A stretch of DNA of 64,000 bases from Enterobacter ludwigii (GCA_023023105.1 CP083824.1:3348001-3412000), one strand, 5' to 3'. Numbered from the stretch's first letter, positions 25,464-36,572 are shown. Notes: generated by a model not told the origin, from the letters alone. Translations and numbers: made by a program.

Positions 25464-26284
25464 TCCCCCCGCCGCAGCGCGTTCAAAAACGCCTGCGGCG
25501 TACTGTCTCCCAGCTTTTTCTGCGCTTTACCCTGGTTATAAAATTCGCACAGCTGAATGAGCAACTCTCCGGCAGGTACATTTTTCACGCGCGGGATAAT
25601 GTCCTGTAAAGGTGCTGCGACCTGTACAGCGCTGTGTTTTTGCGCATGCACTTTTACGGCGATATCTTGTCCCGGCAGCGTTATGTCAAAACCAAAAGTC
25701 TCAATAGATTGTATAAGCGCCGGACACGCTTCAAGTACCGCCTGAACCCAGCGGGTCAGGAGCTGAGGTGATACGCCTGCGTAAAGCCGGGCAAAACACC
25801 AGCCGCTCACCGGCTCACGTGCCCACAGCAGGTGTTGCTCCCCACCATCGTCCATATGCAGCGACAAAGGCAGATGATGTAACTCCAGCTGATGCGGCAC
25901 GATGCCAGCTTTCAGCGCCTTTTTACCCTGCAACGGTGCCCCCTTCTGTGTTGCCGAGGCGGGCTTCAGATAACGGTTCAGGGTCGCTCTGGAAACGGGG
26001 ATCCCCAGAACGTCATTCACCAGAAGCAGCAACTCATCCAGCGGTGCGCCCAGTATGTCACGCAGCGTATTGACCAGAGTCACCTGCTCTTGTCTCATCG
26101 CTTTGTGTATCACTTTTGGCGTCGTATGCTTATCAGAAACCTGTTCGCGATTGCGCCAGCGCCTGACGGTTGTCACCGAGATCCCAAGCTCAACCGCAAG
26201 CTCTCTGTCGCTTTTATCAGACTGCTGGAGGTAGCGACGAATACGTGGTGTCGTCGTGGCATTGGCGTGCAGTTTAATTTCCAT
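25460..26284 (-). CDS. Domesticated IS481-type transposase, probable regulator
   Basis: 274 residues. The N-terminal part (MEIKLHANATTTPRIRRYL, then VELGISVTTVRRWRNRE) has the layout of the helix-turn-helix region of IS481-family transposases. The rest still follows the integrase-core pattern: LELHHLPLSLHMDDGG, HLLWAREPVSGWCFARLY, ALIQSIETFGF and LCEFYNQGKAQKKLG line up by eye with VHIDIKYLP, LFVAIDRATRWVFV, KILTDNGKEF and YNHQLPQKALG of such enzymes. The first two acidic residues of the DDE triad are replaced (HH and FGF), so I infer a non-catalytic DNA-binding protein. The start has GGAG 7 bases upstream. It is divergent from the EIIC operon, in the place of a pathway regulator. No terminal inverted repeats were seen. 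The functional role is inference. Confidence 0.72.
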   Translation of the reverse strand: MEIKLHANATTTPRIRRYLQQSDKSDRELAVELGISVTTVRRWRNREQVSDKHTTPKVIHKAMRQEQVTLVNTLRDILGAPLDELLLLVNDVLGIPVSRATLNRYLKPASATQKGAPLQGKKALKAGIVPHQLELHHLPLSLHMDDGGEQHLLWAREPVSGWCFARLYAGVSPQLLTRWVQAVLEACPALIQSIETFGFDITLPGQDIAVKVHAQKHSAVQVAAPLQDIIPRVKNVPAGELLIQLCEFYNQGKAQKKLGDSTPQAFLNALRRGD

Positions 26285-26339
26285 CGCAAAGCTCCATGAA
26301 ACTAATCTCATAAGACTTATATAACATCAACGAATGCTT

Positions 26340-26382
26340 TGTGACCGATTTCACCTTTCGTTCGCCACGCTTCACTGATAAT
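26340..26382 (+). promoter_or_regulatory. CRP-dependent promoter of the EIIC-asparaginase-aminopeptidase operon
   Basis: TGTGA-N6-TCACC (26340-26355) matches the CRP consensus in 9 of 10 key bases. A -10 hexamer GATAAT lies at 26377-26382. A start 7 bases later (about 26389) puts the CRP centre at -41.5, the class II position. No good -35 is needed in such promoters. The site lies between the divergent regulator and the EIIC gene. Confidence 0.7.
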
Positions 26383-26431
26383 CCACACACATAACATAAA
26401 CAACACCACTCAATCTTGTACGGAGTTCACA

Positions 26432-27751
26432 ATGAACAATGTTCTGGGATTTCTTGAAGCAAAACTGATGCCGCTGGCGGCCAAAACGGCTCAGCAGCGT
26501 CATCTGGGTGCGATTCGCGGTGCCTACGTTTCATTCATGCCATTTATCATCGTCGGCTCTATTCTGCTGGTGATCTCGTCGTTCCCGAATCAAACCTACC
26601 AGCAGTTTATGTCTCAGGCCTTTGGTGAAAGCTGGAGTGCCATTATCGAGATCCCGTTTAATGCGGTGTTCTCGACCATGTCGCTGTTCATCAGCTTCCT
26701 GGTGGCGTTTCGCCTGGCCGAGCACTACGGTGAAGATCGCATCTCCTGCGGTATTCTGGCGCTGGTCGCCTTCCTGATCCTGACGCCCTTTATCAAAGTG
26801 GCTGAAAACGGTGGCATTACCGTGATACCCGTTGAGTGGATTGGCAGTAAAGGGCTGTTTGTGGCGATGATAGGTTCGCTGCTGTGGACGGAGCTGTTCT
26901 GCTGGCTGAAGCGCAAAAATCTGGTCATCAAAATGCCGGATGGCGTACCGCCAGCGGTGCAGGAGTCGTTCGCCGCGCTGATCCCGGCGCTGCTGGTGAT
27001 GATTCTGGTGCTGATTATTCGCATCGTCTTTGAAAATACCCACTACAACACCATTCACCAGTTCATTTATGAAGTCGTTGCTACACCGGTGCGTCACTAC
27101 GGCACCTCTTACTTTGGCGCGCTGATGACCGTCTTCAGCATCACTATTCTGTGGTCAGTGGGCATTAACTCAGGCTCGATGATCAACGGCATTATTCGCC
27201 CGTTGTGGATGGAGAACCAGACCGACAACATCGCTGCTATCCAGGCCGGCACAACCCCGCCGCACATCATCACCGAGCAATTTTTTGACATGATCTGGAT
27301 GGGCGGCGCAGGGGCAACGCTGTCGCTGGTGATTGCGATGCTCATTTTTGCCCGCAGTAAAAATATGCGCGAAGTCGCACGACTGGGCGCGGGGGCATCG
27401 GTGTTCAATATCAACGAGCCAATATTGTTTGGCCTGCCGGTGATCATGAACCCCATAATGCTCATTCCCTTCAATCTTGTCCCACTGGTGCTGGTCACCG
27501 TGCAGTATGCAGCAATGAAAATTGGCGCGGTTGCCGTCACTACCGGGGTGTTTATCCCCTGGACGCTGCCTCCCGTCATCAGCGGTTTTATCGTCACCGG
27601 ACACCTCAGCGGCAGCGTCATGCAGCTTATCAACCTGCTGATTGGCGCCATGCTGTATCTACCTTTCATGCGTATCGTGGACAAACAGTACCGCGCGGCG
27701 GAAATTGCCACCGTTACGCAATCCGACACCACCCTTGCAAAACAGGAGTAA
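26432..27751 (+). CDS. PTS EIIC permease, lactose/cellobiose-type, atypical
   Basis: A 439-residue inner-membrane protein of the PTS EIIC family for lactose, cellobiose and chitobiose (LacE/ChbC type), with about ten TM segments. The conserved substrate-site glutamate is Glu329 in NINEPILFG. The usual GIHG motif is replaced by GINSG (Asn246 where His is expected). No EIIA or EIIB gene is next to it. It is first in an operon with a glycosylasparaginase-family hydrolase and an M17 aminopeptidase, behind a CRP-type promoter. I infer uptake of a beta-linked amino sugar conjugate such as GlcNAc-asparagine. It may borrow EIIA/EIIB from the chitobiose system or transport without phosphorylation. Substrate unproven. 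Confidence 0.85.
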   Translation: MNNVLGFLEAKLMPLAAKTAQQRHLGAIRGAYVSFMPFIIVGSILLVISSFPNQTYQQFMSQAFGESWSAIIEIPFNAVFSTMSLFISFLVAFRLAEHYGEDRISCGILALVAFLILTPFIKVAENGGITVIPVEWIGSKGLFVAMIGSLLWTELFCWLKRKNLVIKMPDGVPPAVQESFAALIPALLVMILVLIIRIVFENTHYNTIHQFIYEVVATPVRHYGTSYFGALMTVFSITILWSVGINSGSMINGIIRPLWMENQTDNIAAIQAGTTPPHIITEQFFDMIWMGGAGATLSLVIAMLIFARSKNMREVARLGAGASVFNINEPILFGLPVIMNPIMLIPFNLVPLVLVTVQYAAMKIGAVAVTTGVFIPWTLPPVISGFIVTGHLSGSVMQLINLLIGAMLYLPFMRIVDKQYRAAEIATVTQSDTTLAKQE

Positions 27752-27754
27752 AGC

Positions 27755-28711
27755 ATGTGGGGAATTATCGCAACCTGGCGAATGGCGCTTGAAGGAGTAA
27801 CAGAGTCTGCGTCGGCGCTGGCTGCGGGGAAACCGGTCGCTGCGGCGGTGGTGGATGCCGTAGCGACCGTCGAAGACTTTCCGCTTTATAAATCTGTCGG
27901 TTACGGCGGGCTGCCAACGGAGAACGGTGAAGTTGAGCTGGATGCTGCTTATATGGATGGCGACACGCTGGCCTTTGGCGCAGTCGGTAACCTGGTGGAT
28001 ATCGCTAACCCGGTACGCGTGGCCCACGCGCTGAGTCGCCAGCGCTATAACAGCCTTCTGGTTGGCCAGGGTGCTCGGGAATGGGCGCTAAGCCAGGGTT
28101 TTGCCAACAAAACCATGCTCACCGACCGGGCAATGCAGCATTACCGCAAACGCTGCCGGGAGACGCTGGACAAGGGCCTGAGTCCCTATGATGGCCACGA
28201 TACCGTCGGCATTATCGGCCTCGATAAACAAGGTTCGATGAGCGTCGCGACCTCCACCAGCGGGCTATTTATGAAAAAGCGGGGGCGGATTGGTGATTCA
28301 CCAATAATTGGCTCCGGGTTTTACTGCGACAGTGAAACCGGTGCAGCCACCGCCACGGGCGTCGGTGAAGATCTGATGAAAGGCTGTACCAGCTATGAAA
28401 TCGTTCGTCGTATGGCGCAGGGAATGTCGCCGCAGCAGGCTGCCGACTCGGTCGTCTTTGAGCTGGAGGACAGACTTATGTCGCGCTTCGGTCGTGTGGG
28501 CGATCTTTCCGTCGTTTGCATGAACAACAAGGGCGAATTTGGCGCTGCGACCAACATCAAAACGTTCTCGTTCGTGGTTGCTACCGCTCGCCAGCCTCTT
28601 ACTGTGTTTCGTACCGAGCGTCTGCATGAGAAGACACATTATCAGGCCGTGGATGAGGAATGGATGCAGGCTTACGCCGCGCGGATCCGCGCGCCGATTG
28701 AGGAACAATGA
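27755..28711 (+). CDS. Glycosylasparaginase-family Ntn hydrolase
   Basis: A 318-residue member of the N-terminal-nucleophile asparaginase family, nearest in motif to N4-(beta-N-acetylglucosaminyl)-L-asparaginase. The self-cleavage site is Asp149/Thr150 in GHDTVGIIG, giving alpha and beta chains with Thr150 as nucleophile. RIGDSPIIGSGFY and TATGVGEDLM match the substrate and oxyanion regions. The family also includes isoaspartyl peptidases, so the substrate could be a glycosylasparagine, a beta-aspartyl peptide or asparagine. There is no signal peptide, so it acts in the cytoplasm on imported material. AGGAG sits 6 bases before the ATG and only 3 bases part it from the EIIC stop. Confidence 0.85.
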   Translation: MWGIIATWRMALEGVTESASALAAGKPVAAAVVDAVATVEDFPLYKSVGYGGLPTENGEVELDAAYMDGDTLAFGAVGNLVDIANPVRVAHALSRQRYNSLLVGQGAREWALSQGFANKTMLTDRAMQHYRKRCRETLDKGLSPYDGHDTVGIIGLDKQGSMSVATSTSGLFMKKRGRIGDSPIIGSGFYCDSETGAATATGVGEDLMKGCTSYEIVRRMAQGMSPQQAADSVVFELEDRLMSRFGRVGDLSVVCMNNKGEFGAATNIKTFSFVVATARQPLTVFRTERLHEKTHYQAVDEEWMQAYAARIRAPIEEQ

Positions 28712-30135
28712 TGATTACATATCAGCTTATTACTGCGCTTTCAGATGCGAAGCCGCAGAGCCATTTAATCGCCCGTACCACCTGTAACCTGCTGCCGAAG
28801 ACAGCGCTTATCGCCGAGATGCGTGACCCGGATTGCATCACGGACACCCGCTTTGGCTGCGCGCCTTTTTCCCGAATCACCCTGCTGCCGGATGCGCTCT
28901 GGCACGATAGCCTGACCGAAGAATTACTCACGGCACTGCGCCCACTCCTGGCCTCACCCGCCAGTCCTGATGTGGTACTGGACGTCACGGATATCAACGA
29001 TGTTGTGCTGGCGCAAGTACTGCGTTTTCTCTTTAATCAGGCACACAGGCTCAGCGACTTAAAGCTAAAGAAAACCAACGAATCAGCGGTACGTCTACAG
29101 CATATAACCGCTCTTTGTTTGCCGGAGCAGCAGGACAGACTCGAGGCTATCTTCCACCAGCAGCAGGCCATTGCCCATGGCATGGTGGCGGCACGGCGTC
29201 TGGCGGATATGCCATCCGATCGCTGCACGCCTGAGTATGTAGTGGAAGAGGCACAAAAACGGTGTGCCGACTTCCCCGCCCTGCGATGTGAAGTACTCGA
29301 TGAAACACAAATCATTGAACAAGGTCTGGGGCTGTTGCACGCCGTGGGCAAAGGGGCATCCTGTCCGCCACGTCTGCTGGCCATCCACTATGACGGAGTC
29401 ACTGAGGGCCCGGTGCGCTGCTACGTGGGTAAAGGCATTACGTTTGATACCGGTGGCTTGTGGCTGAAAGAAGGCGCGGGCATGTATACCATGAAGTATG
29501 ACATGTGCGGGGCGGCAAACGTGCTGGGGCTGATGCTGACCGTCGCAGAGCTGGCGCTGCCCGTACGCATCATGGGCGTGCTGGCGCTGGCGGAAAATGC
29601 CATCGGTCCCGATGCCATGCAGCCCGGTACGGTCGCACGCGCCTGCAACGGCACTACGGTTGAAATCAACAACACCGATGCCGAAGGTCGGCTGGTACTG
29701 GCAGATGCGATTGCCTGGGCCAGTAAGAGGCATCCGCAGGCGCGCTATATTATTGATATGGCCACACTCACTGGCGCGGTGGTCAAAGCGCTGGGGTATG
29801 AACTGAGCGGATTGATGACGCAGGATGAGCCCCTGCGTCAGGCACTGACCCGCGCGGGTAAACAGAGCGGCGATGAAGTCTGGTCGCTACCGCTGGATGC
29901 ACGGCTGAAAAAGCAGACCGACAGCGCCATCGCCGATCTCTGCAATACACCAGGCAATAACGCGGCAATCAGTGCCTCGGCGGCGTGGCTGCTACATCAC
30001 TTTTGTCCACCAACGATCCCGTGGGCGCATCTGGATATCAGCGGCACGGCGCTGTGGCGTGAGAACGGGCGAAGCGTGGCGTCGGGGAGACCAGTTCCGC
30101 TGCTGGTGGAGCATTTGTTGAGGGATTGCGTCTGA
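28708..30135 (+). CDS. M17 leucyl aminopeptidase-family protein
   Basis: 475 residues with the full M17 signature: Lys242 and Asp247 in GKGITFDTGG, then YTMKYDMCGAA, and NTDAEGRL at residues 322-329, which hold the two-metal site and the catalytic Arg. Family members remove N-terminal residues in the cytoplasm, often as hexamers. The gene overlaps the asparaginase gene by 4 bp (ATGA); the next codon is also ATG and has better spacing from AGG, so the start may be 28711. In this operon it would trim peptides that carry the modified asparagine. It is distinct from PepA and PepB by its divergent N-terminal half (residues 1-160). Confidence 0.87.
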   Translation: MMITYQLITALSDAKPQSHLIARTTCNLLPKTALIAEMRDPDCITDTRFGCAPFSRITLLPDALWHDSLTEELLTALRPLLASPASPDVVLDVTDINDVVLAQVLRFLFNQAHRLSDLKLKKTNESAVRLQHITALCLPEQQDRLEAIFHQQQAIAHGMVAARRLADMPSDRCTPEYVVEEAQKRCADFPALRCEVLDETQIIEQGLGLLHAVGKGASCPPRLLAIHYDGVTEGPVRCYVGKGITFDTGGLWLKEGAGMYTMKYDMCGAANVLGLMLTVAELALPVRIMGVLALAENAIGPDAMQPGTVARACNGTTVEINNTDAEGRLVLADAIAWASKRHPQARYIIDMATLTGAVVKALGYELSGLMTQDEPLRQALTRAGKQSGDEVWSLPLDARLKKQTDSAIADLCNTPGNNAAISASAAWLLHHFCPPTIPWAHLDISGTALWRENGRSVASGRPVPLLVEHLLRDCV

Positions 30136-30138
30136 TTG

Positions 30139-30174
30139 TTTTGCCCGGTTAGGCGCTGCCGCCACCGGGCAAAA
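30139..30174. terminator. Bidirectional terminator/REP-like hairpin
   Basis: An 11-bp stem (TTTTGCCCGGT / ACCGGGCAAAA) closes on a GC-rich REP-like loop, between the convergent aminopeptidase and hda stops. Its T/A ends let it work on both strands. Confidence 0.85.
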
Positions 30175-30177
30175 AAC

Positions 30178-30879
30178 TTAAAGCTTGAGAATATCTTTCA
30201 CAAACGGAATCGTCAGCTTGCGCTGGGCGGTAATGGAGGCGCGATCGAGCTGATCGAGCGTATCAAAGAGGGTACGCATTTCACGATCCAGACGCTTGAG
30301 CAGAAAACGGCCCACGTCTTCCGGCAGCTCAAACCCACGCTGCTTTGCGCGCAGCTGTAACGCCTGGAGCTTGTCTTCATCCGACAGCGGCTGGAGCTTA
30401 TAGATTTGTCCCCAGTCCAGACGAGATGCCAGATCCGGCAGCCCCAGATTGAGCTGGCGTGGCGGACGATCGCCGGTGATCAGCAGCCGGGTTTTACCCG
30501 ACTCCAGAATGCGGTTGTAGAGGTTAAAAATCGCCATTTCCCACGGCTCATCCCCCGCCACGCATTCGATATTATCAATGCAGACCAGTGAGAGATGTTC
30601 CATTCCCTCCATCACTTCAGGCACAAACCAGGTACGTTTATCCAGCGGCACATAACCTACCGCATCACCACGCGCAGAAAGCTCCGCACAGGCGGCATGC
30701 AGCAGGTGGCTGCGCCCCGCGCCTTCGCGTGACCAGATATAGATGTATCCGCTGTGTTCCTGACGCAGCACGTTTTGCAGTGCAGCCAGTAAAGAGGGGT
30801 TATCACCCGGCCAGAAACTCGCGAAAGTTTCGTCGTCAGGGAGATAAAGTGGCAGAGAGAGCTGTGCCGGTCCGTTCAG
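30178..30879 (-). CDS. hda: DnaA regulatory inactivator Hda (CTG start)
   Basis: 233 residues from the CTG at 30877-30879, equal to E. coli Hda. Hda is an AAA+ DnaA homologue that, bound to the beta clamp, triggers DnaA-ATP hydrolysis after replication starts. The clamp-binding motif QLSLPL lies right at the N-terminus (residues 5-10), followed by the AAA+ motifs ([22 protein letters not shown]). An ATG-based frame would lose 36 residues including that motif. An in-frame TAA lies 6 codons upstream, with no ATG, GTG or TTG between, and GAGG is 5 bases before the CTG. E. coli hda is also annotated with a CTG start. It is downstream of uraA. Confidence 0.93.
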   Translation of the reverse strand: MNGPAQLSLPLYLPDDETFASFWPGDNPSLLAALQNVLRQEHSGYIYIWSREGAGRSHLLHAACAELSARGDAVGYVPLDKRTWFVPEVMEGMEHLSLVCIDNIECVAGDEPWEMAIFNLYNRILESGKTRLLITGDRPPRQLNLGLPDLASRLDWGQIYKLQPLSDEDKLQALQLRAKQRGFELPEDVGRFLLKRLDREMRTLFDTLDQLDRASITAQRKLTIPFVKDILKL

Positions 30880-30943
30880 AAGTACCTCAACCAGATCTTA
30901 CATAAAATCGGAACGGAGTTTAACACGGAACCAGCAAGGAGAG

Positions 30944-30967
30944 AACCGGGCGGATCGCCCACCCGGT
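30944..30967 (-). terminator. Hairpin between uraA and hda
   Basis: An imperfect GC-rich inverted repeat (AACCGGG ... CCCGGTT) just past the uraA stop with only a short T run. It is probably a partial terminator, allowing some read-through into hda. Confidence 0.5.
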
Positions 30968-30974
30968 TTTACGA

Positions 30975-32264
30975 TCAATGTGACGCTTTTTCGCTTTCGT
31001 CGGCGTCCAGCACCACCTCTTCCGGGCGGATCACGGAAATCAGCTTGAAAATCAAGCTCAGGCCCACGCCAACGATGGTCGCCAGCGCCATGCCTTTCAG
31101 CTCGGCCGCACCGATGTGCACCTTGGCACCGCTCACGCCGATGATCAGGATCACGGAGGTCAGGATCAGGTTCTGCGCTTTGCTGTAATCCACTTTGGAT
31201 TCAATCAGCACACGAATACCAGACGCTCCGATTACCCCATAAAGCAGCAGAGAAACACCGCCCATCACCGGTACCGGGATGATCTGGATCGCCGCCGCCA
31301 GTTTGCCCACACAAGACAGCAGGATAGCAATGATGGCCGCACCGCCGATAACCCAGGTACTGTAGACACGGGTAATGGCCATCACCCCGATGTTCTCACC
31401 GTAAGTGGTGTTTGGCGTAGAGCCAAAGAAACCGGAGATAATGGTAGAGAAGCCGTTAGCAAACATAGAACGGTGCAGACCCGGGTCGCGGATCAGATCG
31501 CGTTTCACGATATTTGCCGTCACCACCAGGTGACCAACGTGCTCAGCAATCACCACCAGCGCCGCAGGCAGGATAGTGAAGATAGCAAACCATTCAAAGC
31601 GTGGTGTATAGAAGGTTGGCAGGGCAAACCAGTGCGCCTGGGCAATTGGCGTGGTATCGACAACACCCATCATAAAGGAGAGCGCATAACCCGCCAGCAC
31701 CCCGATCAGAATCGGGATAATCGCCATGAAACCACGGAACAGCACGGAGCCAAACACCGTTACGCCCAGCGTCACCAGAGAAATGATAATGGTTTTGGAA
31801 TCCGGTGACTGACCGTCAGCAGGCAGTAAACCAGCCATATTCGCCGCCACACCGGCCAGTTCCAGACCGATAACGGCAACGATTGCGCCCATCGCCGCAG
31901 GCGGGAACATCACGTCCAGCCAGCCAGTACCGGCTTTCTTCACAATGAAGGACACCACGCAGAACAGCACGCCACACATGATAAAGCCGCCCAGCGCCAC
32001 TTCGTACCCAAGCGGTAGCAGCAACAGGACCGGAGAAATAAAGGCGAAGCTCGACCCCAGATACGCCGGGATTTTGCCTTTACAGATAAAGAGGTACAAC
32101 AGCGTCCCGATACCGTTGAACAGCAGTACGGTAGCCGGGTTAATGTGAAACAGGATTGGCACCAGCACGGTTGCGCCAAACATAGCGAACAGGTGCTGCA
32201 AACTAAGCGGGATAGTCTGTAAAAGCGGCGGTCTTTCACTCACCCCGATAGCACGGCGCGTCAT
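30975..32264 (-). CDS. uraA: Uracil:proton symporter UraA
   Basis: 429 residues, as in E. coli. A NAT/NCS2-family inner-membrane carrier with 14 TM segments that imports uracil with a proton. The uracil-site residues Glu241 and Glu290 and the proton-linked His245 are present (VIAEHVGHL and TTYGENIGV). It follows upp, with a hairpin between the two; together they form the uracil salvage operon. Confidence 0.97.
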   Translation of the reverse strand: MTRRAIGVSERPPLLQTIPLSLQHLFAMFGATVLVPILFHINPATVLLFNGIGTLLYLFICKGKIPAYLGSSFAFISPVLLLLPLGYEVALGGFIMCGVLFCVVSFIVKKAGTGWLDVMFPPAAMGAIVAVIGLELAGVAANMAGLLPADGQSPDSKTIIISLVTLGVTVFGSVLFRGFMAIIPILIGVLAGYALSFMMGVVDTTPIAQAHWFALPTFYTPRFEWFAIFTILPAALVVIAEHVGHLVVTANIVKRDLIRDPGLHRSMFANGFSTIISGFFGSTPNTTYGENIGVMAITRVYSTWVIGGAAIIAILLSCVGKLAAAIQIIPVPVMGGVSLLLYGVIGASGIRVLIESKVDYSKAQNLILTSVILIIGVSGAKVHIGAAELKGMALATIVGVGLSLIFKLISVIRPEEVVLDADESEKASH

Positions 32265-32302
32265 AGTGTTTTCCTCTGAGTAGTATTGTTGGTGTTTTAT
32301 TC

Positions 32303-32331
32303 AAAAAAAAGCCGACTATCAAAGTCGGCTT
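32303..32331 (-). terminator. Intercistronic terminator between upp and uraA
   Basis: An 8- to 9-bp stem (AAGCCGACT / AGTCGGCTT) with a run of eight T on the minus strand, between upp and uraA. It should reduce uraA expression relative to upp. Confidence 0.85.
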
Positions 32332-32347
32332 ATTTATCGTTATTCGA

Positions 32348-32974
32348 TTACTTAGTACCAAAAATCTTATCGCCGGCATCGCCAAGCCCCGGGATGATGT
32401 ACCCGTGCTCATTCAGCCCCTGGTCGATAGATGCGGTATACAGCTCAACGTCCGGGTGCGCTTTTTCCAGCGCCGCGATACCTTCCGGTGCCGCAACCAG
32501 CACCAGCACTTTAATGCTGCTGCAGCCCGCTTTTTTCAGCAGGTCAATGGTGGCAATCATAGAACCGCCGGTTGCCAGCATTGGGTCAACCACCAGCGCC
32601 ATACGCTCGTCGATGTTAGACACCAGCTTCTGGAAGTAAGGAACCGGCTCCAGCGTCTCTTCATTACGGTAGATACCGACGACGCTGATACGCGCGCTTG
32701 GCACGTGCTCCAGCACACCTTCCATCATGCCAAGACCGGCACGCAGAATAGGCACAACGGTAATTTTCTTACCTTTGATCTGTTCAACCTGCACCGGGCC
32801 GTTCCAGCCTTCGATGGTGACTTTTTCTGTTTCCAGATCGGAGGTTGCTTCGTAGGTCAGCAGGCTGCCCACTTCAGAAGCCAGTTCGCGAAAACGCTTC
32901 GTGCTGATGTCATGCTCACGCATCAGGCCCAACTTGTGTTTAACGAGTGGGTGTTTCACTTCCACAATCTTCAT
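32348..32974 (-). CDS. upp: Uracil phosphoribosyltransferase Upp
   Basis: 208 residues, identical in length to E. coli Upp. It turns uracil and PRPP into UMP. The PRPP loop is seen in [11 protein letters not shown] and the uracil-binding end in [11 protein letters not shown]. The ATG at [10 protein letters not shown], with GGAGAAAGAGA upstream, is the start; the frame stays open further upstream but that part covers the promoter. Confidence 0.97.
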   Translation of the reverse strand: MKIVEVKHPLVKHKLGLMREHDISTKRFRELASEVGSLLTYEATSDLETEKVTIEGWNGPVQVEQIKGKKITVVPILRAGLGMMEGVLEHVPSARISVVGIYRNEETLEPVPYFQKLVSNIDERMALVVDPMLATGGSMIATIDLLKKAGCSSIKVLVLVAAPEGIAALEKAHPDVELYTASIDQGLNEHGYIIPGLGDAGDKIFGTK

Positions 32975-33001
32975 TCTCTTTCTCCTCTGAGGTGGCATCC
33001 G

Positions 33002-33022
33002 CAAAAAAATCGCGGGATTATA
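33002..33022 (-). promoter_or_regulatory. upp promoter with UTP-sensing T tract
   Basis: On the minus strand an extended -10 (GGTATAAT) is followed 6 bases later by GATTTTTTTGC. In E. coli upp, a similar T tract right at the start causes UTP-dependent reiterative transcription, lowering upp expression when UTP is high. The same layout here supports the same control. No good -35 is visible. Confidence 0.75.
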
Positions 33023-33079
33023 CCGCTTTTTTCGGATTAGGCCATACCCATCTTGCTTGACAGCGATCAAGCAAAGATA

Positions 33080-33104
33080 AAAAAACCGGAGGTATATCTC
33101 CGGC
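33080..33104 (-). terminator. Terminator downstream of the GH1 gene
   Basis: On the minus strand CCGGAG / CTCCGG with a 6-base loop, then seven T. It ends leftward transcription from the 6-phospho-beta-glucosidase gene before the upp promoter. Confidence 0.9.
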
Positions 33105-33120
33105 TTGAGTGCGAGGTTCT

Positions 33121-33189
33121 GCCCGGTGGCGCTACGCTTACGCGGGCCTACGGAAAGTGTAGGTCGGGTAAGCGTTAGCGCCACCCGAC
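33121..33189. repeat. BIME: two inverted REP units
   Basis: REP unit 33121-33147 (begins GCCCGGTGGCGCTACGC, ends GCGGGC) and an inverted partner 33163-33189 (begins GTCGGGTAAGCG, ends ACCCGAC), joined by a small CTAC/GTAG stem. It lies 2 bp after the GH1 stop. Such elements stabilise mRNA 3' ends and bind gyrase or IHF in enterics. Confidence 0.9.
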
Positions 33190-33191
33190 AA

Positions 33192-34661
<1,470 letters not shown>

Positions 34662-34666
34662 TTACA

Positions 34667-34735
34667 GAAACCGGTTTCATCTGAATGATGTGCAAAGGTG
34701 ATTCCTGTTGCAAGGAGAAAACCGAAACCGGTTTC
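34667..34735 (-). promoter_or_regulatory. Two AscG/GalR-LacI-type operators upstream of the GH1 gene
   Basis: Perfect palindrome GAAACCGGTTTC occurs at 34667-34678 and again at 34724-34735, centres 57 bp apart. It equals the core of the AscG site (TGAAACCGGTTTCA). The spacing, between 5 and 6 helical turns, could allow a repression loop. No LacI-family gene lies in the window, so the repressor acts from elsewhere. Confidence 0.85.
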
Positions 34736-34811
34736 ATTTTCGTGAACAGACTCAAGTTTGGACACATTGGCAGGCCGCACAGAAAAAAAAATCGTCTCAC
34801 CGAGAATAGGC

Positions 34812-34827
34812 TCGCAAACGTTTGCCT
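34812..34827 (+). promoter_or_regulatory. PurR operator of purMN
   Basis: TCGCAAACGTTTGCCT holds the perfect core GCAAACGTTTGC of the PurR site, 62 bp before purM. Confidence 0.87.
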
Positions 34828-34885
34828 GGACTGTTAGAATTGCGCCGATTTTTCTTACTAGCTATGCAATCGCGTGGGGACTTGA

Positions 34886-36564
<1,679 letters not shown>

Positions 36565-36572
36565 TGTGTTAT

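Noticed and set aside
25460..26284. An intact IS481-family insertion sequence
   Set aside because: No terminal inverted repeats or target duplication were seen and two acidic residues of the catalytic triad are missing.
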